Below, one piece after another: positions 1 to 10,013 of a DNA stretch of 64,000 bases. Every line of letters begins with the position of its first letter. The first letter of the stretch is position 1. The translations under genes were made by a program, and so were the position numbers. This stretch comes from Marinitenerispora sediminis (lineage in GTDB: Bacteria > Actinomycetota > Actinomycetes > Streptosporangiales > Streptosporangiaceae), in assembly GCF_003336425.1 (NCBI RefSeq), contig NZ_QEIO01000016.1, positions 46,677 to 110,676 of the forward strand. Reading direction: 5' to 3'. A model generated the notes under the pieces. The model saw only the letters and a program-made list of their open reading frames with translations, had not been told where the DNA came from and did not search any database.

Positions 1-397
1 TGATGGCCACGTAGCGCCGGAACCCGTGCCCGGACGCGAAGGCGTTGATCTGCCCGTTGCCGAGCACGATGTAGGCGTCCGGCACTTCGGGCAGGTCGAA
101 CGCGCGCGCGGCGTCCACCACCATGCGGTACGCCTCGGGGAACTGCCGTTCGCTGAGCCGCACACCGTTGACCCGCTGCCGGGCGTAGAGCTGGCCCCGA
201 GCGAAGAACACCAGTCCGGGGATGCCGAGGAGCAGCAGCGGCTCGGTCGTCTCCCCCTGGAGCGCCCGGTTGACGGCGCCGAGCACGGCCAGCGCGCTGA
301 CGCCCAGGCACACCAGGAGCAGGACGTTCTCCTGGGGGTGCCGGAACGCCCGCCGCCGTCGCCGGTTCCCCCAGTACATGATCGGCATGGGGTTCAT
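1..397 (-). CDS. M48 family metallopeptidase, N-terminal part (runs off the window)
   Basis: The reading frame starts at an ATG (395-397) and runs off the left edge, so about 132 residues are visible. It opens with MNPMPIMYWGNRRRRR, then hydrophobic stretches (ENVLLLVCLGVSALAVLGAV and EPLLLLGIPGLVFFA, about residues 23-60). These are followed by a segment ending VLGNGQINAFASGHGFRRYV, which in M48 (HtpX/Ste24-like) peptidases lies just before the HExxH zinc site. The zinc site itself would lie outside the window. In-frame ATGs also exist at 388 and 379. Seen: membrane-anchored N-terminus and the INAFASGHG motif. Inferred: membrane-bound zinc protease acting on membrane or misfolded proteins. 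Confidence 0.72.
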   Translation of the reverse strand, partial: MNPMPIMYWGNRRRRRAFRHPQENVLLLVCLGVSALAVLGAVNRALQGETTEPLLLLGIPGLVFFARGQLYARQRVNGVRLSERQFPEAYRMVVDAARAFDLPEVPDAYIVLGNGQINAFASGHGFRRYVAI

Positions 398-754
398 TCT
401 GCAACGCCGCCGCCGGCCGCGAAGGAGACCGCCGATATCGGTCAGGGGCCGCCGTTTCCGGGCGGCGCGGGCCGGGTTCCGGACCGCCAGCGGGCCGCGG
501 CACCGCCCGGCGGCGTCCGGATCACTGAGAGGCCTGCCCGGACCGCGTGCGCGTATGGCGAGGGGCGTCAGCTCGGTGGGCGGGGACCGCGGCCCACCCC
601 TGAGACCCCTCTCGGCACCCGCCGCGGCCATCGGACGGGGACGCCCTCCCGGGTCCGCCTTCGGCGCCGCCGCACCTCGCACCCGGCCCGGGCCGCGGCG
701 GCCCCTGACCGCCGCCACCGCCGACCGGGGCGGAGCGGCGGCCCCGGTGCCGAG
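398..754. other. gene-free stretch between M48 and M20 genes
   Basis: About 357 bases of GC-rich sequence upstream of the M48 gene. I see no convincing coding frame, RNA or promoter. The promoter of the M48 gene should lie here. The right edge abuts the frameshifted tail of the M20 gene. Confidence 0.4.
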
Positions 755-960
755 CTAGAGGCGGTACGGCGGTTCGTTCGGACCGGAGTCGCGGTCGGTC
801 TCGGGCTGGTAGGGCACGGCCCCCGGCGGCGGAGGCGGCGCCGAGATCGGAGCACCCTGCGGCGGCTCGTCCGCCCCCAGATCACGGTCCGACTCCGGCC
901 GATAGGGCCGGAGGCGGCGCCGAAATGGGAGCACCCTGCGGCGCGGGAGCGGAGAAGGCC
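755..960 (-). repeat. duplicated tail motif of the M20 gene, split over two frames
   Basis: On the minus strand the segment encodes QGAPISAPPP twice. The first copy is in the annotated frame (ends at the TGA at 882-884). The second is in the +1 frame, which continues as PYRPESDRD, then EPPQGAPISAPPPPP, PYQPETDRD and EPPYRL, to a TAG at 755-757. The matching PYRPESDRD and PYQPETDRD blocks lie in one frame, which shows that this is the original coding frame. A one-base gain or two-base loss near 905-915 explains the early stop. Confidence 0.7.
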
Positions 961-2609
961 GGCCCGGACGGCGGATCGGTGCGGCCGAAGGGCTGGGAGG
1001 GGCCGGTCTCGGTGCCGTGGACGGGCCCGCGGGGCGCTGGCGGCGGATCGAGCAGGTCGCCGCCGGCGTGCCGGCCGGCGCGCTCGGGAGCGGCCGGAGC
1101 GGGCTCGTCGTCAGCCAGCAGCGCCGCCATGTCGGCCTGCCGGGTGGAGCCGGCGCCGTCCTCGCCGGACACGCCCGCGGGCTCCGCGGGCGGCTGCGGG
1201 TACGGCTCGGCCGCGGGCGGCTCGGCGGGCCCGGCGCCGTCCATGCCGAACGCGCTCGGCAGCTGCGGAACGCCCGAGGCGGTGTCCTCCGGCCGGGCGA
1301 GGTAGGTGAGCGCCCCGATGGTCAGGGCGGCCAGCCCGGCGCGCAGCGTGGGTTCGCGGTCGGGGGCGAAGAACGGCGAGTGGTTGCTCGGCAGCGTCCC
1401 GAGCTTCTCGTAGGGGGTCTCGCCCGGCGCCGCGGCCCAGACGTCGTGCGGGGTGCCGCCGAGGAACCAGAACACATAGGGGACCGGGTCGTCGTCGCCG
1501 GGGAGCCCGAACTCGCCGAAGTCCTCGCTCCCGGAGAACGGCTCGGGGAAGTCGACCACGTAGGCGTCGCCGAAGTACGCCCGGTGCGCCGCCGCCAGGG
1601 CGGCCGTCTCCGCGGGGTCGTTGTCGGTGACACCGGCCTGCTGCGCCAGGGTGATCTCCGGCTCGCGCGGCGCTCCCGACGCCGCGGCCTCGGCCCGCAC
1701 GATGCGCTCGACGGCCGTCTGCAGCTGCCGGCCGACGCGCTCGTTGAGAGCGCGGGTGTTGACCTCCAGGTACGCCTCGTCCGGGATGATGTTGGCCTTC
1801 GTGCCGGCGCGCAGCACGCCCACCGTCACGACGGCCATCTCGCCGGGGTCGACCTCGCGGGAGACGATGGTCTGCAACCGGTTGACGATGTTGGCGGCGA
1901 TGACGACCGGGTCGACCGCGGTGTGCGGCCGGGAGGCGTGCCCGCCGGTGCCGTGGATGCGCACCTGCAGGGTGGTACCGGCGCCCAGGATGACGCCGGC
2001 GCGGTGCCCGATCATGCCCGCCGGCTGCGGGCCCACGTGCTGGGCGAGCGCGACGTCGGGTCGGCCGAAGCGCTCGTAGACGCCGTCGCGCAGCATCCCG
2101 GCGGCACCGTCGACGGTCTCCTCCGCCGGCTGGGCGACGATCATGAGGGTGCCGCTCCACTGCTCGCGGGCGCCCGCGAGCAGGTCGGCCGTTCCCACCA
2201 GGCACGCGGTGTGCAGGTCGTGGCCGCACGCGTGCATGATCGGGACCTCGTTGCCGTCGCCGTCCACACCGCGCGCGGTGCTCGCGTAGGGCAGTCCCGT
2301 CCGCTCCTCCACCGGCAGGGCGTCCATGTCCCCGCGCAGCAGCACGGTGGGGCCGTCGCCGTTGCGCAGGACGCCGACGACACCGGTGCCGCCGATGCCG
2401 GTGGCCACCTCGAAGCCGGCACGCGACAGCCATTCGGCCACCGCGCGCGCGGTGCGGTGCTCCTGGTGCGACAGTTCGGGGTTGCGGTGCAGGTCGACGT
2501 AGAACCCCTCGACCAGCGGGAAGATCTCGTCCACGAGCCCCATCACCGCGCTTCCGCGCTGCGCGACGCGCTGCGGATCGACCGCCTGCGGCACTGCTTC
2601 CACCTTCAT
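882..2609 (-). CDS. M20-family amidohydrolase with proline-rich C-terminal tail
   Basis: 575 residues from the ATG at 2609, preceded by a GAGG ribosome site; an in-frame upstream start at 2669 adds only a basic leader. It is a metal-dependent amidohydrolase/peptidase of the M20D (hippurate hydrolase / N-acyl amino acid) type. Visible family features are LLRGDMDALPVEE, the metal-binding HACGHD (about 126-131), PAEE (about 161-164), the lid/dimerisation segment GTGGHASRPH and GSEDFGEF. The catalytic part ends near residue 455. A long Pro/Ala-rich tail follows, which the family does not need. The tail is cut by a frame change: the +1 frame continues to 755 with a second copy of the same tail motif (see findings). 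Substrate unknown. Confidence 0.88.
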   Translation of the reverse strand: MKVEAVPQAVDPQRVAQRGSAVMGLVDEIFPLVEGFYVDLHRNPELSHQEHRTARAVAEWLSRAGFEVATGIGGTGVVGVLRNGDGPTVLLRGDMDALPVEERTGLPYASTARGVDGDGNEVPIMHACGHDLHTACLVGTADLLAGAREQWSGTLMIVAQPAEETVDGAAGMLRDGVYERFGRPDVALAQHVGPQPAGMIGHRAGVILGAGTTLQVRIHGTGGHASRPHTAVDPVVIAANIVNRLQTIVSREVDPGEMAVVTVGVLRAGTKANIIPDEAYLEVNTRALNERVGRQLQTAVERIVRAEAAASGAPREPEITLAQQAGVTDNDPAETAALAAAHRAYFGDAYVVDFPEPFSGSEDFGEFGLPGDDDPVPYVFWFLGGTPHDVWAAAPGETPYEKLGTLPSNHSPFFAPDREPTLRAGLAALTIGALTYLARPEDTASGVPQLPSAFGMDGAGPAEPPAAEPYPQPPAEPAGVSGEDGAGSTRQADMAALLADDEPAPAAPERAGRHAGGDLLDPPPAPRGPVHGTETGPSQPFGRTDPPSGPAFSAPAPQGAPISAPPPALSAGVGP

Positions 2610-3176
2610 TCCTCGGTCCGGAGGGCCCGCGCCGCGCTCGCGGCGCCGGTCCAGCGTCGGCGGGTGCACCGGGGCGCCGGCTCCGGCGTCACCGGCCGGT
2701 CCGCCCCGTCGCCCCTGGTACCGCCGCCGTCACCTGGCCGATTCTCCCGTTCCAGGTAACGAATCTCAAACGGCCGGCTTGGGAGGTGGCGGGCCTGCCG
2801 GCCAGGACCGCCCTCGTCAGCCCGCTGCCGCCGGTGTCGCGGCACGCCCCCAAGAGCGTCCGGAGGCGGGCCGGGCGGCCCGCCGCTCGCACCCGACAGG
2901 CCAATGTAGTGCGAGTACCGGGCGGAGCGCGCGTTTCTGGGGCGGCGATCACACCCCGCACACGCCCATGCACCCCCGGGAATGGTCGAATTTGGATCGG
3001 ACCGATAGTCTGCCTTCTCAGAGATTTCCCAGCCGCATCCGCTAGGGCTCGTTCCCTGGCAGCCGGGGCCCCGTGTCGAGGGGCGGCGCTACGCAGCGCG
3101 CCGGCGCGGATGCATGGCGTGATCGTGACCCGCACTCTTCCGTGCCCACTTCCCGAAACCGTGACTCGGAGACCTC
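2610..3176. other. divergent promoter region
   Basis: 567 bases between the divergent M20 and acyltransferase genes. There is no coding frame with normal third-position GC. A TAGTCT hexamer near 3006 could be a -10 element for the acyltransferase gene, but no convincing -35 box goes with it. No operator-like palindrome stood out. Confidence 0.35.
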
Positions 3177-4289
3177 GTGGCCTCAACCACCACAGCCCTG
3201 CACCACCAGTCACATCCCGACGGCGAGAAGGCCGCGCCGTCCACCACCGCACCGGCCACCGGTGGCGCCCGCCCGCCCGGCGGTACCCCGGAACGGCGGC
3301 GCGACGCGCTGCTGGACAACGCGAAGTTCCTGCTGATCGTCCTCGTGGTGGTCGGGCATGTGATCTCGCCCGCGACCGACACCCGCCTCGCGGACGCGAT
3401 CTACTTCTGGATCTACCTGTTCCACATGCCGGCGTTCGTGCTCATCTGCGGCTACCTGTCGAAGTCCTTCGACGGGTCGGCCCGCCGCGTGGACAAGCTG
3501 CTGACGACGGTCGTCGCGCCCTACCTGATCTTCTGGGGCATCTACGCCCTGCAGTCGCTGACCGTGGGCCGTTCCCTGCCGGACACCCCGCTCCAGCCGC
3601 TCTGGCTCACCTGGTTCCTCGCCGCGCTGTTCGTGTGGCGGCTCACGGTGCCGCTGTGGAAGCGCGTGCGCTGGCCGATCCCCGTGGCGATCGCGGTGTC
3701 GCTCGCCGCCAGCGTGGTGACCACCGGCGACGTGTTCGGGATGTCGCGGATCCTCAGCCTGCTGCCGTTCTTCGTCGCCGGCCTCATGCTGGAACCCCGG
3801 CACTTCGAGTTCCTCCGGCAGCGCTGGGTGCGCGTCTGGGCGGTCGGCGTCGTCCTCATCACCGCGGCGATGTCCTACATCTACCTGGAGCAGCTCAGCC
3901 TGGAGTGGGTGTACTGGCGGGAGAGCCTGCTCGAACGCGACGTCGACATCCTGCCGATCGGTATCCCGGGCCGGATCGTGTTCATGGTCCTCGCGGCCTC
4001 GCTCACGGCGGCGCTGCTGTCGCTCACCCCGCGCCGCACCACCTGGTTCACCGGCCTGGGCGCGCTCACGATGTACGTCTTCCTGCTGCACGGCCTGCCC
4101 ATCCGGATCGCCGAGCAGTTCGGCTGGTACGACGTGGTCAACGGCTACGTCGGCCTGGCCGTCAACACGGCGGTCGCCGTGGGGATGGTCTTCCTGCTCT
4201 GCTCGCCGTGGGTCCGCCGCGCCACGCGGTGGGCCGTCGAGCCGCGCGTGGACTGGATCCTGCGGCGGGACCGGGCGCGCGGCGCCTGA
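3177..4289 (+). CDS. acyltransferase 3 family membrane protein
   Basis: 370 residues from a GTG start with GGAG about seven bases upstream. After a disordered N-terminus (about 1-43) the protein has around ten hydrophobic segments and the opening block RRDALLDNAKFLLIVLVVVGH. This is the typical start of the fucose 4-O-acetylase / acyltransferase 3 family, with the conserved His of helix 1 (VVGH) and the FHMPAFVLICGYL loop. Such proteins transfer acyl groups to sugars of surface glycans or small molecules at the membrane. Single gene, convergent with the phosphatidyltransferase, with which it shares a strong terminator. Substrate cannot be told from sequence. Confidence 0.85.
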   Translation: MASTTTALHHQSHPDGEKAAPSTTAPATGGARPPGGTPERRRDALLDNAKFLLIVLVVVGHVISPATDTRLADAIYFWIYLFHMPAFVLICGYLSKSFDGSARRVDKLLTTVVAPYLIFWGIYALQSLTVGRSLPDTPLQPLWLTWFLAALFVWRLTVPLWKRVRWPIPVAIAVSLAASVVTTGDVFGMSRILSLLPFFVAGLMLEPRHFEFLRQRWVRVWAVGVVLITAAMSYIYLEQLSLEWVYWRESLLERDVDILPIGIPGRIVFMVLAASLTAALLSLTPRRTTWFTGLGALTMYVFLLHGLPIRIAEQFGWYDVVNGYVGLAVNTAVAVGMVFLLCSPWVRRATRWAVEPRVDWILRRDRARGA

Positions 4290-4311
4290 CCCGCCGTCGG
4301 AGCGGAACGAC

Positions 4312-4352
4312 GAACGGGGCGGTGGTTCGCCGAGCGAACCACCGCCCCGTTC
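4312..4352. terminator. bidirectional terminator hairpin
   Basis: Perfect 19-bp stem (4312-4330 with 4334-4352) around a three-base loop, between two convergent genes. Likely serves both strands. Confidence 0.8.
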
Positions 4353-4380
4353 ACGTCGCCGCGGCGCCGCGGCGCGGAGC

Positions 4381-5370
4381 TCAGCCCCGCAGCCGGTCGA
4401 GCTCCCGGGAGAAGTCCCGGGTGGCCAGCCACAGCTTGTACACGATGACGACCTCGAACAGCAGCAGCGCGGCGCACGAGAGCACCAGCACCGGCACCAC
4501 GAGGCTCGGCCACGGGGTGAACAGCGACACGACCGCGGTGAGCGGCGCGACGACGCACACGAACATCTCGAACTCGATGCCGCTGAACAGGTGCGGGCGC
4601 ACCCGGCTGCGCAGCAGCCGGTCCCGGACCCGCTCGTACCAGCCGAACTTCGCGCTGAAGCCCTGGTGCACGTCGATGACGCGCGCGCCCGCCGGATGGG
4701 CACCGGTCCGCACCTGCTCGGCGGCCACACCCGGGTTGTCGCGCAGCACCTCCTCCATGAACACGACCGGCGCGGCCTCGCCGGCGGCGCGCGGGGCGTC
4801 CTGCTCGGCGGTCTCGGTGCTCTCGGGGTCGTCCACCCCGGCGTCCACCGCGTCGCCGCGGGCCGCCGCACGCAGCTTCTCCCGCATCCCCTGGCGGGTC
4901 TTGGCCACCTGCGAGCCGTTGAGGTAGCGCAGCAGGTCGAGGAAGGTGACGACCGGGGCGAGCAGCAGGTAGACGGCGTCGCCGGTGGCCACCCACTGGC
5001 CGATCAGCAGGGCGAGCATGCAGCCGAAGAACCTGATGCGGTCGAAGACGAAGTCGACCCACGCGCCGAACACCGAGCCGTTGTTCTTCAGCCGGGCGAT
5101 CTTGCCGTCCATGCAGTCCAGGACGAAACTGAGGTGGAACAGCACGGCGCCCGCGAGCAGCCACGGCCAGTCGCCCAGTGCGAAGCAGACCGCCGATCCG
5201 AGGCCGAGCACGCCCGCCCCGAACGTGATCTGGTTCGGGGTGATGTCGGTGCGGTTGGCGGTCCAGACGACCAGCCGCGCGGCGAGCGGGTCGACGAGGA
5301 ACACCGTCCACCACGCGTCGCGCTTCTTGTAGGTGCGCTCGCGGACGTCCGCGAGTGTGAAACTCGTCAT
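4381..5370 (-). CDS. CDP-alcohol phosphatidyltransferase family protein
   Basis: 329 residues. The ATG at 5370 is chosen because AGGAG lies seven bases upstream and the family domain starts shortly after; an open extension to 5490 has no such support. The hallmark DxxDGxxARxxxxxxxxGxxxDxxxD is complete: DCMDGKIAR, then G102, D106 and D110 (region 85-110). Transmembrane helices flank it. A charged insert (about 165-240) splits the domain from further C-terminal helices. The family moves a phosphoalcohol from a CDP-linked donor, for example CDP-diacylglycerol, to an alcohol in phospholipid or inositol-lipid synthesis. The exact alcohol is not clear. The insert makes it longer than the usual 200-residue enzymes. 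Confidence 0.87.
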   Translation of the reverse strand: MTSFTLADVRERTYKKRDAWWTVFLVDPLAARLVVWTANRTDITPNQITFGAGVLGLGSAVCFALGDWPWLLAGAVLFHLSFVLDCMDGKIARLKNNGSVFGAWVDFVFDRIRFFGCMLALLIGQWVATGDAVYLLLAPVVTFLDLLRYLNGSQVAKTRQGMREKLRAAARGDAVDAGVDDPESTETAEQDAPRAAGEAAPVVFMEEVLRDNPGVAAEQVRTGAHPAGARVIDVHQGFSAKFGWYERVRDRLLRSRVRPHLFSGIEFEMFVCVVAPLTAVVSLFTPWPSLVVPVLVLSCAALLLFEVVIVYKLWLATRDFSRELDRLRG

Positions 5371-5619
5371 CTCATCTCCTGCGGGACTCCCGGCCGGGGT
5401 CGAGGGATCGGGCGCGCCACCGGGTGGCGACGCGCCGGGAGGGAGCACGATCCGGCGGGAGGGGAGGGTGGGTTTCAGCCGGAAGATCATTCCAGACAGT
5501 TGACGGGGGACGTAATCGGCGCAGTCATAATGAACCCGTAAGGGGGTTTCGAGCGAGACCGCGAGGCCGGTGAGGACCTCCGCGCCGAGCCCCAGGGAGC
5601 GACTGAGGTAGTAGCCTCC

Positions 5620-7085
<1,466 letters not shown>

Positions 7086-7103
7086 TCCTCTCCCACCCCG
7101 ACG

Positions 7104-7128
7104 CCCCGGCCGGACCGCCCGGCCGGGG
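7104..7128 (+). terminator. terminator hairpin after guaB1
   Basis: Ten-base perfect stem (7104-7113 with 7119-7128), five-base loop, 18 bases after the guaB1 stop. Confidence 0.6.
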
Positions 7129-7130
7129 AG

Positions 7131-7300
7131 GGCACCGTCTACTAGGGCTTCCCCGGCAAGGCCGAACTGGTCACCGCGCTGATCGGGTGCGGCGTGGACC
7201 GGCTCACCGGGCACCTGCGCTCCGCCGCCGAGGCGCGTCCGGAGCCGCCGCGCGCGGCACTGGCCGCGGTGCTCGCGCGCCGGACTGGAGTTCATCGGCG
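7131..7300 (+). pseudogene. remnant of a TetR-type regulator
   Basis: The frame starting at 7131 reads GTVY, then a TAG stop (7143-7145), then GFPGKAELVTALIGCGVDRL and a helical, Ala/Arg-rich continuation. This matches the end of a TetR DNA-binding domain (usual G-[ST]-[VL]-Y-x-[HY]-F-P-x-G-K-x-E-L). The helix-turn-helix upstream is missing, a stop replaces a conserved aromatic/His position, and near 7285 the frame shifts. No intact start. Clearly a broken gene; which regulator it was cannot be told. Confidence 0.6.
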
Positions 7301-7398
7301 GCCACGAGCCGCTGGCCCGGCTGCGCACGTCGGAGGCGTGGCGGAGCCGGCGGGCGTGGCATGAGACGGCCCGGCGGATCCCCACGAACGCCGTCGGC

Positions 7399-7620
7399 GT
7401 GCTCGTGGCGATCCTGGTCCTGCTGGTGGCCGCCGGCGGGCTGCCGCGGGATCTCGGTACGCGGGTGGTCGGGGCGGGGCTGTTCGGGATGGCCGTGACC
7501 GTCGCGCTGGACTGGCGGACCCGGCGGCCGGACCCGCCGGTGGAGGAGGTCCTGGCCCCGCTGACGCGGATGGCGGCCGGTTCCCTGGACGCCGAGGCGG
7601 CGCGGGCGGTCGCCGGCTGA
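7399..7620 (+). CDS. small predicted membrane protein, start uncertain
   Basis: A GTG-started frame of 73 residues, VLVAILVLLVAAGGLPRDLG then GAGLFGMAVTVALDW and a charged tail ending AARAVAG. The frame stays open for at least 40 codons upstream without an ATG or GTG, reading LEFIGGHEPLARLRTSEAW, so it may be the 3' half of a longer, now damaged gene next to the TetR remnant. Two hydrophobic segments suggest a membrane protein. No family recognised. Confidence 0.35.
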   Translation: MLVAILVLLVAAGGLPRDLGTRVVGAGLFGMAVTVALDWRTRRPDPPVEEVLAPLTRMAAGSLDAEAARAVAG

Positions 7621-8039
7621 GACCCGGCCCGTCGGCGCGGCGCCGTCCTTTGGGCCGCGGCGCGGTGCCCGGCGGGCCCGGGACGCACCCGATGCGGATC
7701 GTCCGAGCCCGCCGCCGCGCGGAGCCTGGCGCGTGCCTGCCCTGGCCCCGTCGAGCGCGGCCGGCCGCGACACCCCGTCGGGTTTCACCGTGTCGTGGCG
7801 GCCACGGTGCCACGCTAGGGGTGGGACCCGCGGCGGCGCATCGGCCGTCCGGCGTATCCGGGAAGCTGCTCCCGGAGGATGGTGCCGTCATCCTCCGGGC
7901 GGACCGCCCGTACGGCGGCGGGCGCACCCGCCGCGGATCATGGTGCGCGGAACGATTCCGCGGGGTGCCGCGTCGTCCCGGGTGGGGACGTTCGCCTGAG
8001 CTCCGGCCGCGCCGGGGCGACAACGGGGAGGAGGACACC
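7621..8039. other. gene-free stretch
   Basis: About 420 GC-rich bases. I see no coding frame or RNA gene. The last 15 bases hold the ribosome site of the DUF3592 gene. Confidence 0.35.
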
Positions 8040-8435
8040 GTGGTGGTGCTGTATCCGCTGCTGCCGCTCGGGATCGGGGTCCTGGTCCTCGGCTGGCTGC
8101 TGTACACCGCTTGGCGGTCGGCGGTGCTGGCCGAGCGGGGCGAGCGCGCGCCGGCCGAGGTGGTGGGCTACCGCGAGGGGAGCGGTTCGTCGCGGATGGT
8201 GGTGCGGTTCCGCACCGGGGACGGACGCGAGGTGCTCGCCGCGCACGACAGCACGGGCTGGACCGCGGCACGTGCCGGGGACATCGTCACGGTCGCCTAC
8301 GATCCGGCCCGTCCGGACCGCGCCCGCGTGGTGGACGCCCCCTGGCTGAGCCGCGGCGTCCCGATGCTGCTGGGGGCGCTGGGCGCGTGCTTCGTCGTGA
8401 TCGGCGCGCTGCTGGGCCTGCTGGCCTGGCGCTGA
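8040..8435 (+). CDS. DUF3592 family membrane protein
   Basis: 131 residues from the first of three consecutive GTG codons. GGGAGGAGG lies five bases upstream, and a longer open frame back to 7650 lacks a ribosome site. Layout: N-terminal helix (about 5-22), a beta-rich soluble core containing VVGYREGSGS and VRFRTGDGRE, YDPARPDRARV, and a C-terminal helix (about 106-128). This helix-core-helix plan with the Y-[DN]-P-x-x-P motif is that of DUF3592. Function unknown. Convergent with the VanZ-RDD gene 40 bases away. Confidence 0.78.
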   Translation: MVVLYPLLPLGIGVLVLGWLLYTAWRSAVLAERGERAPAEVVGYREGSGSSRMVVRFRTGDGREVLAAHDSTGWTAARAGDIVTVAYDPARPDRARVVDAPWLSRGVPMLLGALGACFVVIGALLGLLAWR

Positions 8436-8475
8436 CCGCGGTGCGGTGGGGCGCCTGCCTGAATGAGGCCGGCCC

Positions 8476-9603
8476 TCATCCGGTCCGGCCGGCCGGGGCC
8501 GGCCGGGCGGAGCCGTCCGGCGGACGCGGCGGGATGTGGCGGACCATGGCACGGGGCAGTCCGCCGCCCACCGCCATGGTGCGGGTGACGACCCGGGTGC
8601 CGGCGAGCAGGTCCAGCAGCCCCGCCTGGTCGCGGCGCAGCACCGCGCAGCAGACGTGCGGCAGCAGGACGGCGAGCGACCACCACGCCAGGTCGAGGGC
8701 GGCGAGCGCGGCGATGGGCAGGTAGAAGGGCAGGGTGCGCGCGAGCACCCGGCGCCGCGCCGCGGGCCGCGGCGGGCCGGTGCCGGAGATGGCCACGTGC
8801 ACGGCCGCCCGCCCCGGCGTGCAGCGGTCGCGGCGCAGCAGCGGGACCACCAGGCCGAGCGCGGCCAGCAGTCCGGCGAAGACCGCCGGGTGCGCCGTGG
8901 CCGCCGCGTCCGGCGGGATGGCGGGCACCGCTCCCAGCAGTGCGGCCAGAGCGGCCGCACCGGTCCAGCACAGCGCGAGGTCGAGGGCGTGCCCGGCCGT
9001 CCGGCGGGCCAGACTCGGCGGTAGCAGGTCGGGCACCGCCGCCGGCCAGCCGCGCGGCAGCCGCCGGCCCAGCGCGGCCGCCACCGACCACCCGAGCAGG
9101 GTGCCGAGCCCGGCCAGCAGGACGTCGTCCAGCGCGGCCACCCAGTGCGCGCACGGGGCCGGACCGAGCAGCCCGATGAGCTGGACGGCCTGCACCCCCG
9201 CCGCCAGCGCCAGCCCCAGGGCCGCCGCGCGGGCCCAGCCGGACCGGTAGCGGTGGCGGGCGAGCAGCCCCACCGGCAGGAACACCGCGGTGGTCATGGC
9301 GGCGCGCGCGAGGGCGGCACCGTTGGGAGGGAGGAGGGTGCCGCCGATCCCGCCCGCGGGCGGTGTGCCGCCCGCGGCGCAGCCGGGGCCGGCGCCGTCC
9401 GGCAGCGGCCAGACGGCGAAGGCGAGCAGGCCGCACCCGGTGGCGACCACGGCCGCGCCGACCCCGCCGCTCCAGCCGCCGACCCGCCCGTAGCGGCGGT
9501 GCTGGCGCGCGACGAAGCACGCCGCGGCCAGCACCGCGGCGAGCGCGACCGCAGGCACCGCCACGTCGGCGACTTCGGGTGACCGGACGACTACACCTTC
9601 CAT
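8476..9603 (-). CDS. VanZ-like and RDD-like fusion membrane protein
   Basis: 375 residues from an ATG at 9603 (a GTG at 9621 is possible; neither has a clear ribosome site). The N-terminal half has four to five helices and the VanZ pattern (VQAVQLIG, then WVAALDDVLLAGLGTLLGW). The C-terminal half starts SLARRTAGHALDLAL and ends with LLDLLAGTRVV, a hallmark of RDD-domain membrane proteins. VanZ proteins are linked to glycopeptide tolerance in some bacteria, and RDD proteins are poorly understood transport-like proteins. The fusion suggests an envelope role, nothing more exact. Confidence 0.7.
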   Translation of the reverse strand: MEGVVVRSPEVADVAVPAVALAAVLAAACFVARQHRRYGRVGGWSGGVGAAVVATGCGLLAFAVWPLPDGAGPGCAAGGTPPAGGIGGTLLPPNGAALARAAMTTAVFLPVGLLARHRYRSGWARAAALGLALAAGVQAVQLIGLLGPAPCAHWVAALDDVLLAGLGTLLGWSVAAALGRRLPRGWPAAVPDLLPPSLARRTAGHALDLALCWTGAAALAALLGAVPAIPPDAAATAHPAVFAGLLAALGLVVPLLRRDRCTPGRAAVHVAISGTGPPRPAARRRVLARTLPFYLPIAALAALDLAWWSLAVLLPHVCCAVLRRDQAGLLDLLAGTRVVTRTMAVGGGLPRAMVRHIPPRPPDGSARPAPAGRTG

Positions 9604-9992
9604 GGCACCGACGCTAGCCACCGGCCGCGGGCCGCGCAGCGAAACCGGGAAAGCCGCGACACGCCCGGACGACCGAGTGACGCGGTCGACGCGTTCGGTA
9701 ACTTTTTGATAATTCTTCCGAACCCGCCGACATGACCACTCGCCCCATTCGCCCTAGTCTGCCGACTGGGGGGACGGATGAGCGCTCTCGCGACCTGCGG
9801 GATCTTGAGCCCGAAACAACCCGTTCCCGCCCGCCAGTGGGAGATAGCGGCCAGTTACGGCAAGGGTACGATCCGATGGCCGGATTCCCCCTTTGGTGGA
9901 GTAATGACCGCGTAACGGCACGCAGACCGGCCGCGTCGAGCACGTGTCGCCCGCCCGGACCGCCCGCCTCCGTCGAGGTGCGGCGGGTCTGC
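9604..9992. promoter_or_regulatory. conservon upstream region with candidate promoter
   Basis: 389 bases ahead of the conservon. The reading frame of the first gene is open back to an ATG at 9732, but third-position GC there is far below that of the gene body, so I read it as untranslated. A GATAAT (9708-9713) preceded by an AT-rich stretch and a weak -35 about 16 bases upstream is the best promoter candidate. The transcript would then have a leader of roughly 270 bases ending in the large inverted repeat. Confidence 0.45.
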
Positions 9993-10013
9993 GTGCCGTT
10001 ACGCGGTCATTAC
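9901..10013. repeat. 28-bp perfect inverted repeat across the conservon start
   Basis: Left arm 9901-9928 begins GTAATGACCG; right arm 9986-10013 is its exact reverse complement; 57-bp spacer. The right arm covers the most likely start codon (GTG 9993). The spacer is 19 codons long, and turning it round keeps the frame open. It may be an invertible switch, a strong mRNA hairpin hiding the start, or a fold-back artefact of assembly. Confidence 0.9.

Noticed and set aside
9732..9992. N-terminal extension of CvnA from ATG 9732
   Set aside because: Frame is open but third-position GC is much lower than in the gene, no ribosome site, and the first helix expected at the protein start begins near 10020.
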